Assembly (NCBI GenBank): GCA_963663365.2
Contig: CAXXIH010000008.1
Location: forward strand, 1,612,001-1,676,000
DNA from: G963663365 sp963663365
GTDB lineage: Bacteria > Hinthialibacterota > Hinthialibacteria > Hinthialibacterales > G963663365
DNA: 64,000 bases
Direction of reading: 5' to 3'
Shown here: in pieces, positions 16,807 through 26,553 of the stretch
Layout of the letters: every line of letters starts with the position of its first letter
Position numbering within the stretch: the stretch's first letter is position 1
Notes under the pieces: generated by a model
What the model was told of the DNA's origin: nothing
Seen by the model: only the letters and a program-made list of their open reading frames with translations
Database searches by the model: none
Made by a program: the position numbers and the translations under genes

Positions 16807-16814
16807 TTGATGTA

Positions 16815-16944
16815 TTGCCTCGCACTTACAGCGCTTAAGATTTTGGGGGGGACCATAACCCAGGGCGACGCTTCGCTTGCCCTGGGCTACGCTTGCTACG
16901 CACTTTCAGTGCTTGGTGTATTTGTTTGAGAAGTTGGTGAATGG
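16815..16944 (+). repeat. Array: module A, short-loop copy
   Basis: This copy has the short inner loop (CCCAGGGC then about 12 bases then GCCCTGGG), like the copy at 3002. It is not followed by module C. Confidence 0.75.
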
Positions 16945-16973
16945 TGAGATACATGTGTAGTTAGTAAAGACAA

Positions 16974-17098
16974 CGGCTCATCAGGAGATTCGCCCTCCCC
17001 GGCGTGACCGCCGTGGATCCCGCTAAAGCGGGACCTACCGGCTCACGATTTCGAGGTATGTACGTAGGATTTAATTGGTCAGCGCCCTGCAGAGCGAT
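16974..17098 (+). repeat. Array: module B
   Basis: Full module B of the TTTAATTGGTCAG subtype with the TCCCGCTAAAGCGGGA hairpin. It is followed directly by another B copy without an intervening A. Confidence 0.8.
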
Positions 17099-17119
17099 AC
17101 GCGTGTGTGTACAGCAGAC

Positions 17120-17291
17120 AGCGGCTCGTCAGGAGACTCGCCCCCGGCGTGACCGCCGTGGACCTGACGCCTACCGGCTCACGATTTCGAGGTGTATTTA
17201 TTAGATATTCCTGATCAGCACCCTGCAAGGCAGCGTGTCGACTGTCGATTCGGCTCGTGATGATTTTGCCCTTGATATTTAAGACAGTCGC
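17120..17291 (+). repeat. Array: terminal module B with long 3' tail
   Basis: Module B of the GATATTCCTGATCAG subtype carrying the same TCGATTCGGCTCGTG...ACAGTCGCTC tail as the copy at 13830. The tail runs up to the stop codon of the convergent sulfatase gene. Confidence 0.8.
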
Positions 17292-18686
17292 TCACTTTGC
17301 TTCGCTCGATGTAAGCACGCAGTCGCCTGTTTCTTCGATCCATTGATCGAGCCTGCGGCGCATCGAACTTAGCGCTGCCTGGTACTCGGGGGGATCGCAG
17401 ATATTGTGAATCTCGTGGGGGTCGTAGGTAATATCGTAGAGTTCTTCAGGCGGCTTTGTGGGCTGCATGAACTGCTTGGGAACGGATTTTAGCTTTCCGG
17501 CGGCGTACAATTCTTTCATCACTCCCAATACCGGATAGCGTTTTTCGATATACGCATTGGGCTGTGTATAAGGCCGGTCCGGCATGTAGTTACGTATGTA
17601 TTTGTACTGCTTGGTTCGGACACAGCGAATTCGATCAACGGTTTCATCGCAACGGTCACGCGCGGCAAAGATAGCCTCACGCGGGCGAGCCTCCGGTCCT
17701 AAGAATGTTCTTCCCTGCATGACCTCAGGAATGGGAATGCCTGCGGCAAAAAGCGAGGTGGCGGTTATATCGATAGCGCTGATTAAATCATCCCGTACTG
17801 TGCCCGGCTCAATTACGCCCGGCCAACGGACAATCAACGGAATATGAATACCCGAATCGTAAAGCCACTGTTTCCCGCGTAACCAGCACCGTCCATTGTC
17901 GCCAAGAAAGAAAACTGCAGTGTTTTGTTCCAAGCCGTCATCTTTTAAACGCTGGAGCAGCACGCCCACTTTTTTATCGAGCAGATTGACCGCGTCATAA
18001 TAGTTGGCGATATCATCGCGTACTTCGGGACAATCGGGATAATAGGGCGGAACATCAACAGAGGTGGGATCGACAAGTTTGTCTTGCTGCCTTACGGTCT
18101 CCCAATTGTCGCCGCGATGGGGTTCGAAGAAATTAGCCTGGGCATAAAAAGGCTGATCCGGTTGACGTTCATTCCAATGCCGTCCATCGAACGGTTTGGG
18201 AAAAGTGAAATTAAAATCGGTTTTGCCAATAGCCTCTACACCGGGAGCGATTTTCCGTACAAGAGCGGTGTAGTAGTTATGCTCACGGAAAATATCAGTA
18301 ATGGGCCGCACACCATCGGGTAGTATGTAGCCATCTTTGCGATGACTTCGATGGTCATGCGCGCCAATGCTGGTTTGGTACATGCCGGTAATCATCGCCG
18401 AACGACTGGGAGAGCATACCGGGGCTGTTGTAAACGCTTGTGTGAAGCGAACTCCCTCCGATGCAAGACGGTCGATATTGGGCGTACTGACACAGCCATT
18501 CCCATAGCATCCCAAATCCGGACCGAGATCATCGGCAAAAATCCATAAGATATTGGGCCGTTTGCCTTCTTGCTGACAGAAACCCGCAAATGGAGCGGCT
18601 GAAAGCAGACCGGAAGTGAGCGCGGCATGTCCGGCCATGCTGCCCGCGATACGGTTAAATGTTCGGCGGTTGATGTGACGTTTCAT
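17292..18686 (-). CDS. Secreted S1-family sulfatase (Tat signal)
   Basis: This is a formylglycine sulfatase of 464 residues if started at the ATG at 18686. The frame is open to 18770, but the twin-arginine motif NRRTFNR then falls at residues 6-12 with normal signal-peptide spacing, which favours the later start. Metal ligands are in FADDLGPDLG (D52, D53), and the modified cysteine is C91 in CSPSR. GDNGRCWLRG and SGIHIPLIVRWPG are the downstream family motifs. It is related to sulfatases often annotated as iduronate- or heparan-type, but specificity is not readable. It faces the repeat array, with its stop codon at the repeat boundary. Confidence 0.9.
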   Translation of the reverse strand: MKRHINRRTFNRIAGSMAGHAALTSGLLSAAPFAGFCQQEGKRPNILWIFADDLGPDLGCYGNGCVSTPNIDRLASEGVRFTQAFTTAPVCSPSRSAMITGMYQTSIGAHDHRSHRKDGYILPDGVRPITDIFREHNYYTALVRKIAPGVEAIGKTDFNFTFPKPFDGRHWNERQPDQPFYAQANFFEPHRGDNWETVRQQDKLVDPTSVDVPPYYPDCPEVRDDIANYYDAVNLLDKKVGVLLQRLKDDGLEQNTAVFFLGDNGRCWLRGKQWLYDSGIHIPLIVRWPGVIEPGTVRDDLISAIDITATSLFAAGIPIPEVMQGRTFLGPEARPREAIFAARDRCDETVDRIRCVRTKQYKYIRNYMPDRPYTQPNAYIEKRYPVLGVMKELYAAGKLKSVPKQFMQPTKPPEELYDITYDPHEIHNICDPPEYQAALSSMRRRLDQWIEETGDCVLTSSEAK

Positions 18687-18889
18687 CGTGTCACAGTTTA
18701 TCATAAAAAAGGAAGGCAATAGACCGGTGTCTGCAAATGTCTCAAAAAGGAACGACCATACGACAGTCAAAATCAGGCAAAATCGATGTTTTCAAAGAGA
18801 GCCGTTCGGGGTAACCTCGTAATTGCACTTCCCAAACGGAAGTGATGAACGTGTGAAACCTACTCGGAATACATTTTGAGGTCGACATC

Positions 18890-20971
18890 GTGATAAACCG
18901 CCTGCTCTTTTCTATTTCCATATTCGTTCTTGTTTTCAATCCAGGGCTTGTGTCGTGGGCCGATGGGGGTCCGGTTTTTTATGTGTCGCCCAATGGCAAC
19001 GATACCTGGTCCGGAACGCTTCCCGAAACGAATAGCAGCGGCACGGATGGTCCATGGGCTTCACCTGAATATGCACTTGAGGCATTGCGAAGCCTCAGGC
19101 CCGGCCTCGAAACAAGCCCCAGTTATCCAATCAAACTCATTTTCCAAGGCGGGATTTACGAGTTAACCGAGCCATTAACCCTTAAGCCCGAAGATTCAGG
19201 AACAGCCTCCGCTCCATTGATCCTTGCTGCATACGGCGATGAAGAACCGGTTTTTAGCGGCGGTGTCAGCATCAGCGGTTGGAAAGAAGTCCATATCGGT
19301 AAGAGCACACTGTGGGCCGTTAGTATTCCCCAAGCGCGGGAACATACCTGGGATTTCCGGGAACTTTGGGTGAACGGTGAACGGCGATTGAGAGCGCGGC
19401 ATCCGAATCGCGGCTATCTTCAAATCGCTGGCTTGCCCGATGTGACCAAAGAAACACCTTGGAACCAAGGCCAGCAACGATTCGCTTTTCATCCCGGCGA
19501 TATCCGTCACTGGTCCAACCTGGACGACGTTGAAGTTGTGCCTATGCATTTGTGGGTGGCGGTTCGGTTGCATATTGCAGGTATCGACGAAAAGAACAAC
19601 ATCGTCACTTTTACCAAACCCAGCCGAAGAAGACTGTCGCTTGGATTCGATCACAAAATCCCGGCACCCTACTATGTAGAAAACGCCTTCGAACTTCTCG
19701 ATGAACCGGGTGAATGGTATCTGGACCGTAAAACAGGAACTCTTTATTACGCTCCAATGCCGGGAGAGAGTATCAACAACACGGAAATCATCGCTCCATG
19801 GCTCAAACAAGCGCTGGTATTTGAAGGCAAACCGGAATCCGGTGATTTCGTCGAATATATCTATATGCGGGGCTTAACGTTTTCGCATACTGAATACCGT
19901 CTGGATGCGGATGATCCCGGCGATACACAAGCAGCGATATATGTGCCCGGTGCTGTCTATGGCGAAGGTGTGCGGCGCTGCATATTCGAAGATTGTACAG
20001 TCGCTCACGTGGGTAACTATGGCCTCGAATTGGCCCGTGGTTGCCACGAAAACCGTATCGCCAACTGCGATATTTTCGATACGGCTGCGGGAGGGATTAA
20101 AATCGGTGAAGGGAAAATCCGAGAAAATACCGATGAACAGACCTTCCGTAACGAAATCTACAGCACACACATTCACGATGGCGGCCATATCTACCACCAA
20201 GGAATCGGCGTGTGGATCGGTCAAAGCGGCCACAACTGCTTAAGCCATTGCGAAATCGACGATTTTTATTATTCCGGTATTTCTGTCGGTTGGACTTGGG
20301 GATATAAAGAAACGCTGGCCCAGGGCAATATCATCGAATTCAACAATATCCATCACATCGGTTCCAAGGCAAATAGAGAAGAGCCGATCCTGAGCGATAT
20401 GGGCGGCATTTATACATTGGGAACACAACCGGGGACGATTATCCGGGGCAATACGTTCCATGATATTGCGGCACGGGATTACGGCGGATGGGGCATCTAT
20501 TTCGATGAAGGCAGCACACACATTGTGGCTGAGAAAAATCTGGTTTACCGGACATCGCACGGCGGTTTTCATCAGCATTACGGAAAAGAGAATATCGTCC
20601 GTAATAATATCTTCGCGTACGGCACGAATTGGCAGATTCAAAGATCACGCGAAGAGGAACATAAAAGTTTCACTTTCGAAAAGAACATTGTTTATTGGAA
20701 CGAAGGGAAACTGCTCTCGGGACGATGGGATAAGAATTTTGAAATGCATGATAATCTCTACTGGCAGGCTGATGGGCAGACGTTTCAATTCGGCAATCGA
20801 ACTTGGGAAGAGTGGTTAAAGGCCGGTTTCGGAAAAGGCTCGGTTATCGAAGACCCACGATTTGCCAATCCGGGCACGGATAATTTTTCGATCACCGACA
20901 ATTCATCTGTCGACAAAATTGGATTCATCGGTTTCGATGCAACCAAGAACGGATTGATTGAAAATGGATAA
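18890..20971 (+). CDS. Secreted right-handed beta-helix protein (GH141-like)
   Basis: This 693-residue protein uses a GTG start supported by TTGAGG about eight bases upstream. The signal peptide MINRLLFSISIFVLVFNPG leads into FYVSPNGNDTWSG, LIFQGGIYELTEPLTL and an AAYGDEEPVFSGG segment. The central part (about 330-600) repeats short N/G-rich turns (HIHDGGHIYHQGIGVWIG, NNIHHIGS, GNTFHDIA), typical of a right-handed parallel beta-helix. This architecture matches GH141-like enzymes, which include fucosidases and xylanases. That assignment is by overall resemblance only. Its last bases overlap the next gene, so the two are translationally coupled. Confidence 0.75.
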   Translation: MINRLLFSISIFVLVFNPGLVSWADGGPVFYVSPNGNDTWSGTLPETNSSGTDGPWASPEYALEALRSLRPGLETSPSYPIKLIFQGGIYELTEPLTLKPEDSGTASAPLILAAYGDEEPVFSGGVSISGWKEVHIGKSTLWAVSIPQAREHTWDFRELWVNGERRLRARHPNRGYLQIAGLPDVTKETPWNQGQQRFAFHPGDIRHWSNLDDVEVVPMHLWVAVRLHIAGIDEKNNIVTFTKPSRRRLSLGFDHKIPAPYYVENAFELLDEPGEWYLDRKTGTLYYAPMPGESINNTEIIAPWLKQALVFEGKPESGDFVEYIYMRGLTFSHTEYRLDADDPGDTQAAIYVPGAVYGEGVRRCIFEDCTVAHVGNYGLELARGCHENRIANCDIFDTAAGGIKIGEGKIRENTDEQTFRNEIYSTHIHDGGHIYHQGIGVWIGQSGHNCLSHCEIDDFYYSGISVGWTWGYKETLAQGNIIEFNNIHHIGSKANREEPILSDMGGIYTLGTQPGTIIRGNTFHDIAARDYGGWGIYFDEGSTHIVAEKNLVYRTSHGGFHQHYGKENIVRNNIFAYGTNWQIQRSREEEHKSFTFEKNIVYWNEGKLLSGRWDKNFEMHDNLYWQADGQTFQFGNRTWEEWLKAGFGKGSVIEDPRFANPGTDNFSITDNSSVDKIGFIGFDATKNGLIENG

Positions 20972-22070
20972 ACGGTTTCGAGAGCATTATGGCAAAGGGA
21001 TGTTCTATCAGTGCATCTTGTGTTTGAGCGTTCTTGCCGCCTCCCCAACTGCACATGCGGAAGAGATGTGGCCTGCATCCGGTATATTGGTAACAGAGCA
21101 ACGGCTTGCAGTTCTGCAGAAGCGTGTCGAGCAAAAGCTCGAGCCGACATTTACAGCATTCCAACAGTTGCGCAAGGCGGCAGACAAGTGCCTGCAACTT
21201 GAGCCCAATGTGCCCGATGTTTGGTATGTCCCCGGGTACTATGACGACGCGCAAGGCCACATCAGTGCTAAAGAAGGGCTTATGAATGACGCGAATGGGA
21301 GCTACAAGCTGGCGCTGGTCTATCGCATAACCGGAGAACAAATCTATGCAAACAAGGCCGCGCAGATCATTCGCGCCTGGTCCAAACTTCAGAAGACCGA
21401 AACCAAAGACGATTCGTGTTTAAGTTTCAGTTACCATTTTCCGGCAATGATTCTTGCCGCAGACGTACTGGAATCCTATGAGGGCTGGACAGAGGAAGAC
21501 CGCAAATCATTTAAGACTTTTGTGCGCGAAAAAGCCCTGCCCCTCAATACCATGTCAAGGAAAAATAATTGGGGTAACTGGGGATTGGTGTTTGTAACAG
21601 CCGCGGCGGTCTATTTGGAAGATCGTGAATTATTCAACTTATGCACAGAACGTTGGAAAGAGTTTATCGAACTCCAAATTGCAGATGACGGGCATTTAAT
21701 CCATGAAGTTAACCGTGGTGAGGGCCGATACGGGATATGGTATTCGCACTTCTCGCTGATGCCACAGACTTTGGCCGCTGAAATCATGAAAAACCATGGC
21801 GTGGATCTTTTCGACTACACTTCACCCAGCGGTCATCAACTAAAAAAGGCTTTTCTATTGGCGGCCCAATGGGCAAATCATCAAGAAACCTTTCCTTACT
21901 ATGACGGGAAGCCGGAAAAATTAGTTGCTCCGCACTATGTGAGTTATTTTGAGATATTAAACCGGCACTGGCCGGACGACAATGCAACAGAAATTCTTGA
22001 AAAGTTGCGACCGTTGTCGGCGAATCACTCCGCTCCCGCTTTGACCTTTACACACGGAGAGCCTCGATAA
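20964..22070 (+). CDS. Alginate-lyase-superfamily protein, secreted
   Basis: This 369-residue secreted protein starts at the ATG at 20964, overlapping the preceding stop by eight bases (ATGGATAA). The signal peptide ends near PTAHAEE. The body is an (alpha/alpha) toroid of the alginate lyase domain type: LVYRITGEQIYANKAAQIIRAW, the NNWGNWG motif (201-207), and RYGIWYSHFSLMPQ. Members cleave uronic-acid-containing polysaccharides by beta-elimination (PL5/PL38-type). Whether alginate or another glucuronan is the substrate cannot be told. The earlier TTG at 20958 is less likely. Coupling to the beta-helix protein suggests the two act on the same glycan. Confidence 0.8.
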   Translation: MDKRFREHYGKGMFYQCILCLSVLAASPTAHAEEMWPASGILVTEQRLAVLQKRVEQKLEPTFTAFQQLRKAADKCLQLEPNVPDVWYVPGYYDDAQGHISAKEGLMNDANGSYKLALVYRITGEQIYANKAAQIIRAWSKLQKTETKDDSCLSFSYHFPAMILAADVLESYEGWTEEDRKSFKTFVREKALPLNTMSRKNNWGNWGLVFVTAAAVYLEDRELFNLCTERWKEFIELQIADDGHLIHEVNRGEGRYGIWYSHFSLMPQTLAAEIMKNHGVDLFDYTSPSGHQLKKAFLLAAQWANHQETFPYYDGKPEKLVAPHYVSYFEILNRHWPDDNATEILEKLRPLSANHSAPALTFTHGEPR

Positions 22071-22110
22071 CCAAAATATCGCCGATTATTTAGCAAGAAG
22101 GAATTGAACC

Positions 22111-23586
22111 ATGCATAGAATAAGAACTTTCACAATCGTGCTTTGGATTATGGCCGCCGTTCCGGTTTTGCCGGTGTACGCGAACCAAGACGATTATCTC
22201 AAGGCAGTTCAGGCTTATGCCGACACAATGCTGGAGAAGGCAAGAGACACATACGGTTCGGAGCCATCACCGCTTTTCGCCTCGGCACTGAACCGCGAAA
22301 CGTGCGCCCCTTTTTCCGGCGATGCATTGGCGGCCATTGAGAATATACCGCGTGAAACCTGGGGGATTCGTTCGCATGACCGGATGCTGACGGGCGGTAA
22401 CCCGATGCACGACCAGAATCTCTATCAGATTCTGTATTGCCTAACATCTGTCACCGGCGAACAGCGATATGCCGATGAAGCCGATAAAACCTTGAAATGG
22501 TTCTTTATGCATTGTCAAAGTCCTCAAACCGGTTTAATGGCATGGGGAGAACATATCGGTTGGGATTTCAATACCGAGACGATCATCGATAAACCGGCGG
22601 GGACAACCCACGAGTTTTTCCGTCCGTGGATCTTGTGGGATCAATCGTACAAGCTGGCCCCGGCGGCGTGCGCGGATTTTGCCAAAGGTTTGTGGGAACA
22701 TCAGATCGGAGACCAGACAACCGGGAATTTTTCGCGTCATGCAGCATGGGATAAGCACGGCCCCGGCAAGAATTCAGAGTACCCCCGTCACGGCGGTTTT
22801 TATATCGCCACATGGGCACAAGCATACCGGCATACAAAAGATCCTATTTATTTAAAGGCGATTGAGACTGTCTTAGATTATTTTGACGGACGCCGCAGCC
22901 CGAAAACAGGCGCTCTTCCCGCCGAAAGCGCCAAACGTTCGGAAGGAACTATCATTTGGCCGGAAAGCAATCTTTCATTGGCGATCGACCTTTGGAACAG
23001 CGCGAAGTTTGTTCCGGAAGCACTCGCTCAAAAGATGCTTCAAAGCGCCGCAGCATCCGACCGCACGTATTTGCGTCTGGCTCACGACTTAGGGCCGGAT
23101 GGAAAAGGTTTTGTCAAAAGTGCTAACACGCACACGCTCGAACCACTGAGTTATTCGGATCCTTGGGCCACAGGTTACGGTGAAGATACGGAAGCGACTT
23201 TGTCTTTGCGGTGTTTATTGCGATATCACCAAATACACGATGAGGGATACAAGAAGCTGATCCTGGGTGCGGCGGAACGATACATAGAAAGCGAACCATT
23301 TATCGAATTCCCGGTTTATCCGGGCACACTCGGCGATGTGATTCTGCACATGCTGGGCGCCTATGAATTATCAGGTGATCGTAAGTTCCTGGAACGCGCG
23401 GAACATTTCGCCGCACTGGCAGACCAGCTCTTTTTGAAGGATTCGTCGATTCCACGCGCGACTTCGAAACACGATCATTACGAAGCGATTACGCGCGGGG
23501 ATACTTTGATGATGTCGCTTTTACAGCTGTGGGCTGTCAAGAACAAAACAGAGTTTAATCCGCCGCTGGTTTATTGCGACCGGTAG
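22111..23586 (+). CDS. Secreted alpha-toroid protein, function unassigned
   Basis: This 491-residue protein has a signal peptide (WIMAAVPVLPVYA, cleavage near residue 25). Repeated helical hairpins such as YQILYCLTSVTGEQRYADEADKTL, FYIATWAQAYRHTKDPIYLKAIETV and DVILHMLGAYELSGDRKFLERAEHF indicate an (alpha/alpha) barrel as in many lyases and epimerases. I cannot assign it to a named family. It follows the alginate-lyase-like gene by 40 bases in the same direction and is probably part of the same operon. A GAAGGAATTGAACC ribosome-binding region precedes the ATG. It may be a polysaccharide lyase or an unsaturated-uronyl hydrolase-like enzyme, but this is inference from fold and neighbours. Confidence 0.65.
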   Translation: MHRIRTFTIVLWIMAAVPVLPVYANQDDYLKAVQAYADTMLEKARDTYGSEPSPLFASALNRETCAPFSGDALAAIENIPRETWGIRSHDRMLTGGNPMHDQNLYQILYCLTSVTGEQRYADEADKTLKWFFMHCQSPQTGLMAWGEHIGWDFNTETIIDKPAGTTHEFFRPWILWDQSYKLAPAACADFAKGLWEHQIGDQTTGNFSRHAAWDKHGPGKNSEYPRHGGFYIATWAQAYRHTKDPIYLKAIETVLDYFDGRRSPKTGALPAESAKRSEGTIIWPESNLSLAIDLWNSAKFVPEALAQKMLQSAAASDRTYLRLAHDLGPDGKGFVKSANTHTLEPLSYSDPWATGYGEDTEATLSLRCLLRYHQIHDEGYKKLILGAAERYIESEPFIEFPVYPGTLGDVILHMLGAYELSGDRKFLERAEHFAALADQLFLKDSSIPRATSKHDHYEAITRGDTLMMSLLQLWAVKNKTEFNPPLVYCDR

Positions 23587-23596
23587 AATAGAAGTC

Positions 23597-25009
23597 CTAT
23601 TTGGATTCGGTTTCCAACTTAAAGACAGCGACATGAGGGCCCGGCGGTTCCTTTTGAAATTCTTCGGGAACCTCAATAACAACGCCTTCCCCATCCAGTT
23701 TCCATTCGAGTTTTTTGCTATCGCCAAGAACGCGGATCACGCTATCCGCCGCGGGCTGGAAGGAAGAGAGCCGGATTTGAGCGGGCAATTCATTGGTTTC
23801 TCCATCCATGAGATAGAAGGCATAAACGGTTCCGCCCCGGTGTGTGAAACAGATGTTGCCTTCACGATAGGGCGCGATGGGGCGTGTCTCGTAAATTGAT
23901 TCGCCGCTATAGCGCATCCATTGGCCGATTTCTTTTAGGCGTGATATTGCAGTCTCATGCAAACGGCCATCCGGCCCCGGACCCGCATTCAAGAGAAGAT
24001 TGCCGCCTTTGGCAACGATATTAACAAGCAACTGGATAAGTTCGCGTGTGGATTTGTAGGTATCATCCTCTTTGTATGACCACTGAGTCGCCATGGTCAT
24101 ACAGGTTTCCCACGGATAATCGGGGGGAACTTCAGGCACTTGCAGTTCGGGTGTGAGATAGTTTTCATATTTTCCGCCAACCGTACGGTCAACAACAATC
24201 AATTCCGGCTGATGTTTGCGGGCCATCGCCACCAGGCGATCCATATCGATATCCTGGTCGGGGGGACGCACTTGCCCGCCATCCAGCCAAAGGATATCGA
24301 TGTCACCATATTGGGTTACAAGTTCTTCGATCTGACCGTGGACATATTCAACGAATTTCTCCCACTTTTCGGGTTGTTCATGGGTGTTGTAGTTGGGATT
24401 GCGGTCCGGTGCAGGCGCATCCGGGCTCCAATAATAAGGGCTGTGCCAATCGGACTTGGAGTAATAGACACCGATCTCAAATCCATGATGACGGAAGGTA
24501 TCGAATAGAACTTTTGCCACATCAGCCCGGGGATCGGTGTGGAACGGGCAATCGGGGCCGGTAATCCGAAAATCAGTAAGTTTGGTATCGAACATGCAGA
24601 AACCATCGTGGTGCTTGGTTGTAAAAACGAAGTAGCGCATGCCTGCATATTTGGCCGCAGAGACCCACTCTTCAGGATTAAAGCGCACCGGATTAAAAGT
24701 TTCATTAAGTTTGAAGTAATCGGCTTTGAACTTTTCGATATCCTTGCCGCGTTCCACCCAGGCGGGCAAATCATCAGGACGCGCCCAGGTATCGACTTCA
24801 ACAAGCGGCCAGGACTCAATACATCCCCACTGGCTGTAAATACCCCAATGAACAAAAAAGCCGAACTTCATGTCCTGCCATGCGGCAATACGTTCGGCCA
24901 GCCAAGGTTCTTGTTCTTCGGCATTTTGGGCGTGTGAGATACCGGACATCATACCTCCTAAGAAGAAAACCAGGAGACAAATTCGTAAGTGTTTCATATA
25001 AGTATTCAT
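23597..25009 (-). CDS. GH29 alpha-L-fucosidase, secreted
   Basis: This is a 470-residue canonical GH29 enzyme that releases alpha-linked L-fucose with retention. The signal peptide ends near ISHAQ. Family motifs are MKFGFFVHWGIYSQWG (47-62), FVFTTKHHDGFCMFDT (128-142) and ILWLDGG with nucleophile D243. A C-terminal beta-sandwich begins around residue 385. ATG at 25009 or 24997 (four residues later) could be the start. The gene converges with the upstream plus-strand operon, only 10 bases separating the stops, and lies in front of a sulfatase gene on the same strand. Confidence 0.93.
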   Translation of the reverse strand: MNTYMKHLRICLLVFFLGGMMSGISHAQNAEEQEPWLAERIAAWQDMKFGFFVHWGIYSQWGCIESWPLVEVDTWARPDDLPAWVERGKDIEKFKADYFKLNETFNPVRFNPEEWVSAAKYAGMRYFVFTTKHHDGFCMFDTKLTDFRITGPDCPFHTDPRADVAKVLFDTFRHHGFEIGVYYSKSDWHSPYYWSPDAPAPDRNPNYNTHEQPEKWEKFVEYVHGQIEELVTQYGDIDILWLDGGQVRPPDQDIDMDRLVAMARKHQPELIVVDRTVGGKYENYLTPELQVPEVPPDYPWETCMTMATQWSYKEDDTYKSTRELIQLLVNIVAKGGNLLLNAGPGPDGRLHETAISRLKEIGQWMRYSGESIYETRPIAPYREGNICFTHRGGTVYAFYLMDGETNELPAQIRLSSFQPAADSVIRVLGDSKKLEWKLDGEGVVIEVPEEFQKEPPGPHVAVFKLETESK

Positions 25010-25050
25010 TTTCTAACAGTCCACAGAATTATGCATTCAATCGTATGCAT

Positions 25051-26403
25051 TCAGTTTTTTTCTTCAGGTACAGGGCCGAGATTATTCTCAAAATTACTCA
25101 TCCGGCTTGATAAACGCGCAACAATATCGGGATGCCGGCCAGCGAGGTTTGTTGTTTCCCCGGCATCTTCTTTTAAATTGAATAAGAGCGTTCCATACTC
25201 CAAGATTTCTCCGAAGACATTTCCCTTAAACGGCTTTAAAAGTTTCCAATCGCCGGAACGGATGGCTAGAAGTTTTTGTCCACGGTAAAAATAAAATTCA
25301 CGGGGCTCTGAAGCTGCTGTATCAAACAAAAGGCCGCGAAGGTCTTTGCCATCCATGCTGCGGTCATGGGGAACCGTAGTCCCGGCGAGACGGGCAAGGG
25401 TTGGGAAAAAGTCGAGAGTGATTGCGGGCTGGTTATCCACACGGCCTGGAGAGATTTTTCCGGGCCAGCGCATGATACACGGTTCGCGCACGCCGCCTTC
25501 AAAAACTGTTCCCTTCCCGTTTCGGAGCAGGCCGGCGCTGCCCCCATTTTCACCTTCGGTTAGCCAAGGTCCATTATCGCTGGTAAAAATGACCAGTGTG
25601 TTTTCATCAAGTCCCAGCCGTTTGAGCGCGTCGAGAATTTGACCGGTGCTCCAGTCGATCTCTTCCACAACATCGCCATAGAGTCCCCTTTCGGATTTCC
25701 CCTTAAACTCTTTGGATGCAAACAAGGGGATATGCGGGAACGTGTGTGGCAAATAGAGAAAGAACGGCCCATCTTTCGATTCCTCGATAAAACGGATCGC
25801 TTCTTCCGTATAGCGTTTGGTTAGCGTGGTTTGATCGGCAGGCTGTTCGATAATTGTCTCGTCGCGCATAAGCGGTAAAGGTGGATCACCCCGCCTTTTC
25901 ACTTCCATGTCATTGCTATACGGAATGCCATAGTACTGGTCGAAACCATGACGGGTCGGCAAGTGCGGAGGCAGATGACCAAGATGCCATTTGCCGATAC
26001 ACATGGTGCGGTAGCCACAAACCTGCAGGGCCTGGGCAATCGTAATTTCGCTGTCTTCGATTCCCACTTTCGAATTCGGAAACAGCACGCTGCTTAATCC
26101 ACTCCGTACCGGATACCGCCCGGTAAGCAAACCCGCTCGCGATGGTGTACAAACACATGCGCAGGAATAGAATTCGTTAAGCTGTAATCCTTCGGCGGCC
26201 ATGCGATCCAGACGCGGCGTTTTGATGACTTTCGAGCCGTAACAACCAAGATCGCCATATCCTAAATCGTCGACAAATATGAGAACGATGTTCGGTTTCT
26301 GTGAATCATCCGCTCTCACATTTCCCGGAACCGTGAAACATGCAGCCGTAGCCGCGCTCATTGTCTTAAGAGCATCGCGTCTGTTGTATCGTTTGGACAA
26401 CAT
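25051..26403 (-). CDS. Secreted S1-family sulfatase (Tat signal)
   Basis: This 450-residue arylsulfatase A-like enzyme has a twin-arginine motif (NRRDALKT, residues 7-14), calcium ligands D45/D46 in VDDLGYGDLG and the formylglycine motif CTPSR (C85). Substrate-pocket motifs RYPVRSGL, CIGKWHLGH and SDNGPWLTEGENGG follow, with GGVREPCIMRWPG near residue 310. It resembles the common N-acetylgalactosamine-6-sulfatase-like group, but specificity is not established. It is upstream of the GH29 gene on the same strand with a 41-base gap, so sulfate and fucose removal are probably co-regulated. Confidence 0.92.
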   Translation of the reverse strand: MLSKRYNRRDALKTMSAATAACFTVPGNVRADDSQKPNIVLIFVDDLGYGDLGCYGSKVIKTPRLDRMAAEGLQLNEFYSCACVCTPSRAGLLTGRYPVRSGLSSVLFPNSKVGIEDSEITIAQALQVCGYRTMCIGKWHLGHLPPHLPTRHGFDQYYGIPYSNDMEVKRRGDPPLPLMRDETIIEQPADQTTLTKRYTEEAIRFIEESKDGPFFLYLPHTFPHIPLFASKEFKGKSERGLYGDVVEEIDWSTGQILDALKRLGLDENTLVIFTSDNGPWLTEGENGGSAGLLRNGKGTVFEGGVREPCIMRWPGKISPGRVDNQPAITLDFFPTLARLAGTTVPHDRSMDGKDLRGLLFDTAASEPREFYFYRGQKLLAIRSGDWKLLKPFKGNVFGEILEYGTLLFNLKEDAGETTNLAGRHPDIVARLSSRMSNFENNLGPVPEEKN

Positions 26404-26553
26404 TGGAATACCTCACTACGACAACAGTTCGGAATGGAATTCAAATGATAACATATTCCTTTACAAAGCGTATGCCCCCAACAAAACAAGACGGGCCATG
26501 TATTCCATAAGCAGTGGGGGCGGCATAGACTTCGGAAAAGGAGATTTGAGCCG

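Noticed and set aside
15552..17291. CRISPR array
   Set aside because: Repeats are 100-155 bases, of three kinds and in variable order, with no short constant repeat or unique spacers and no cas genes nearby.
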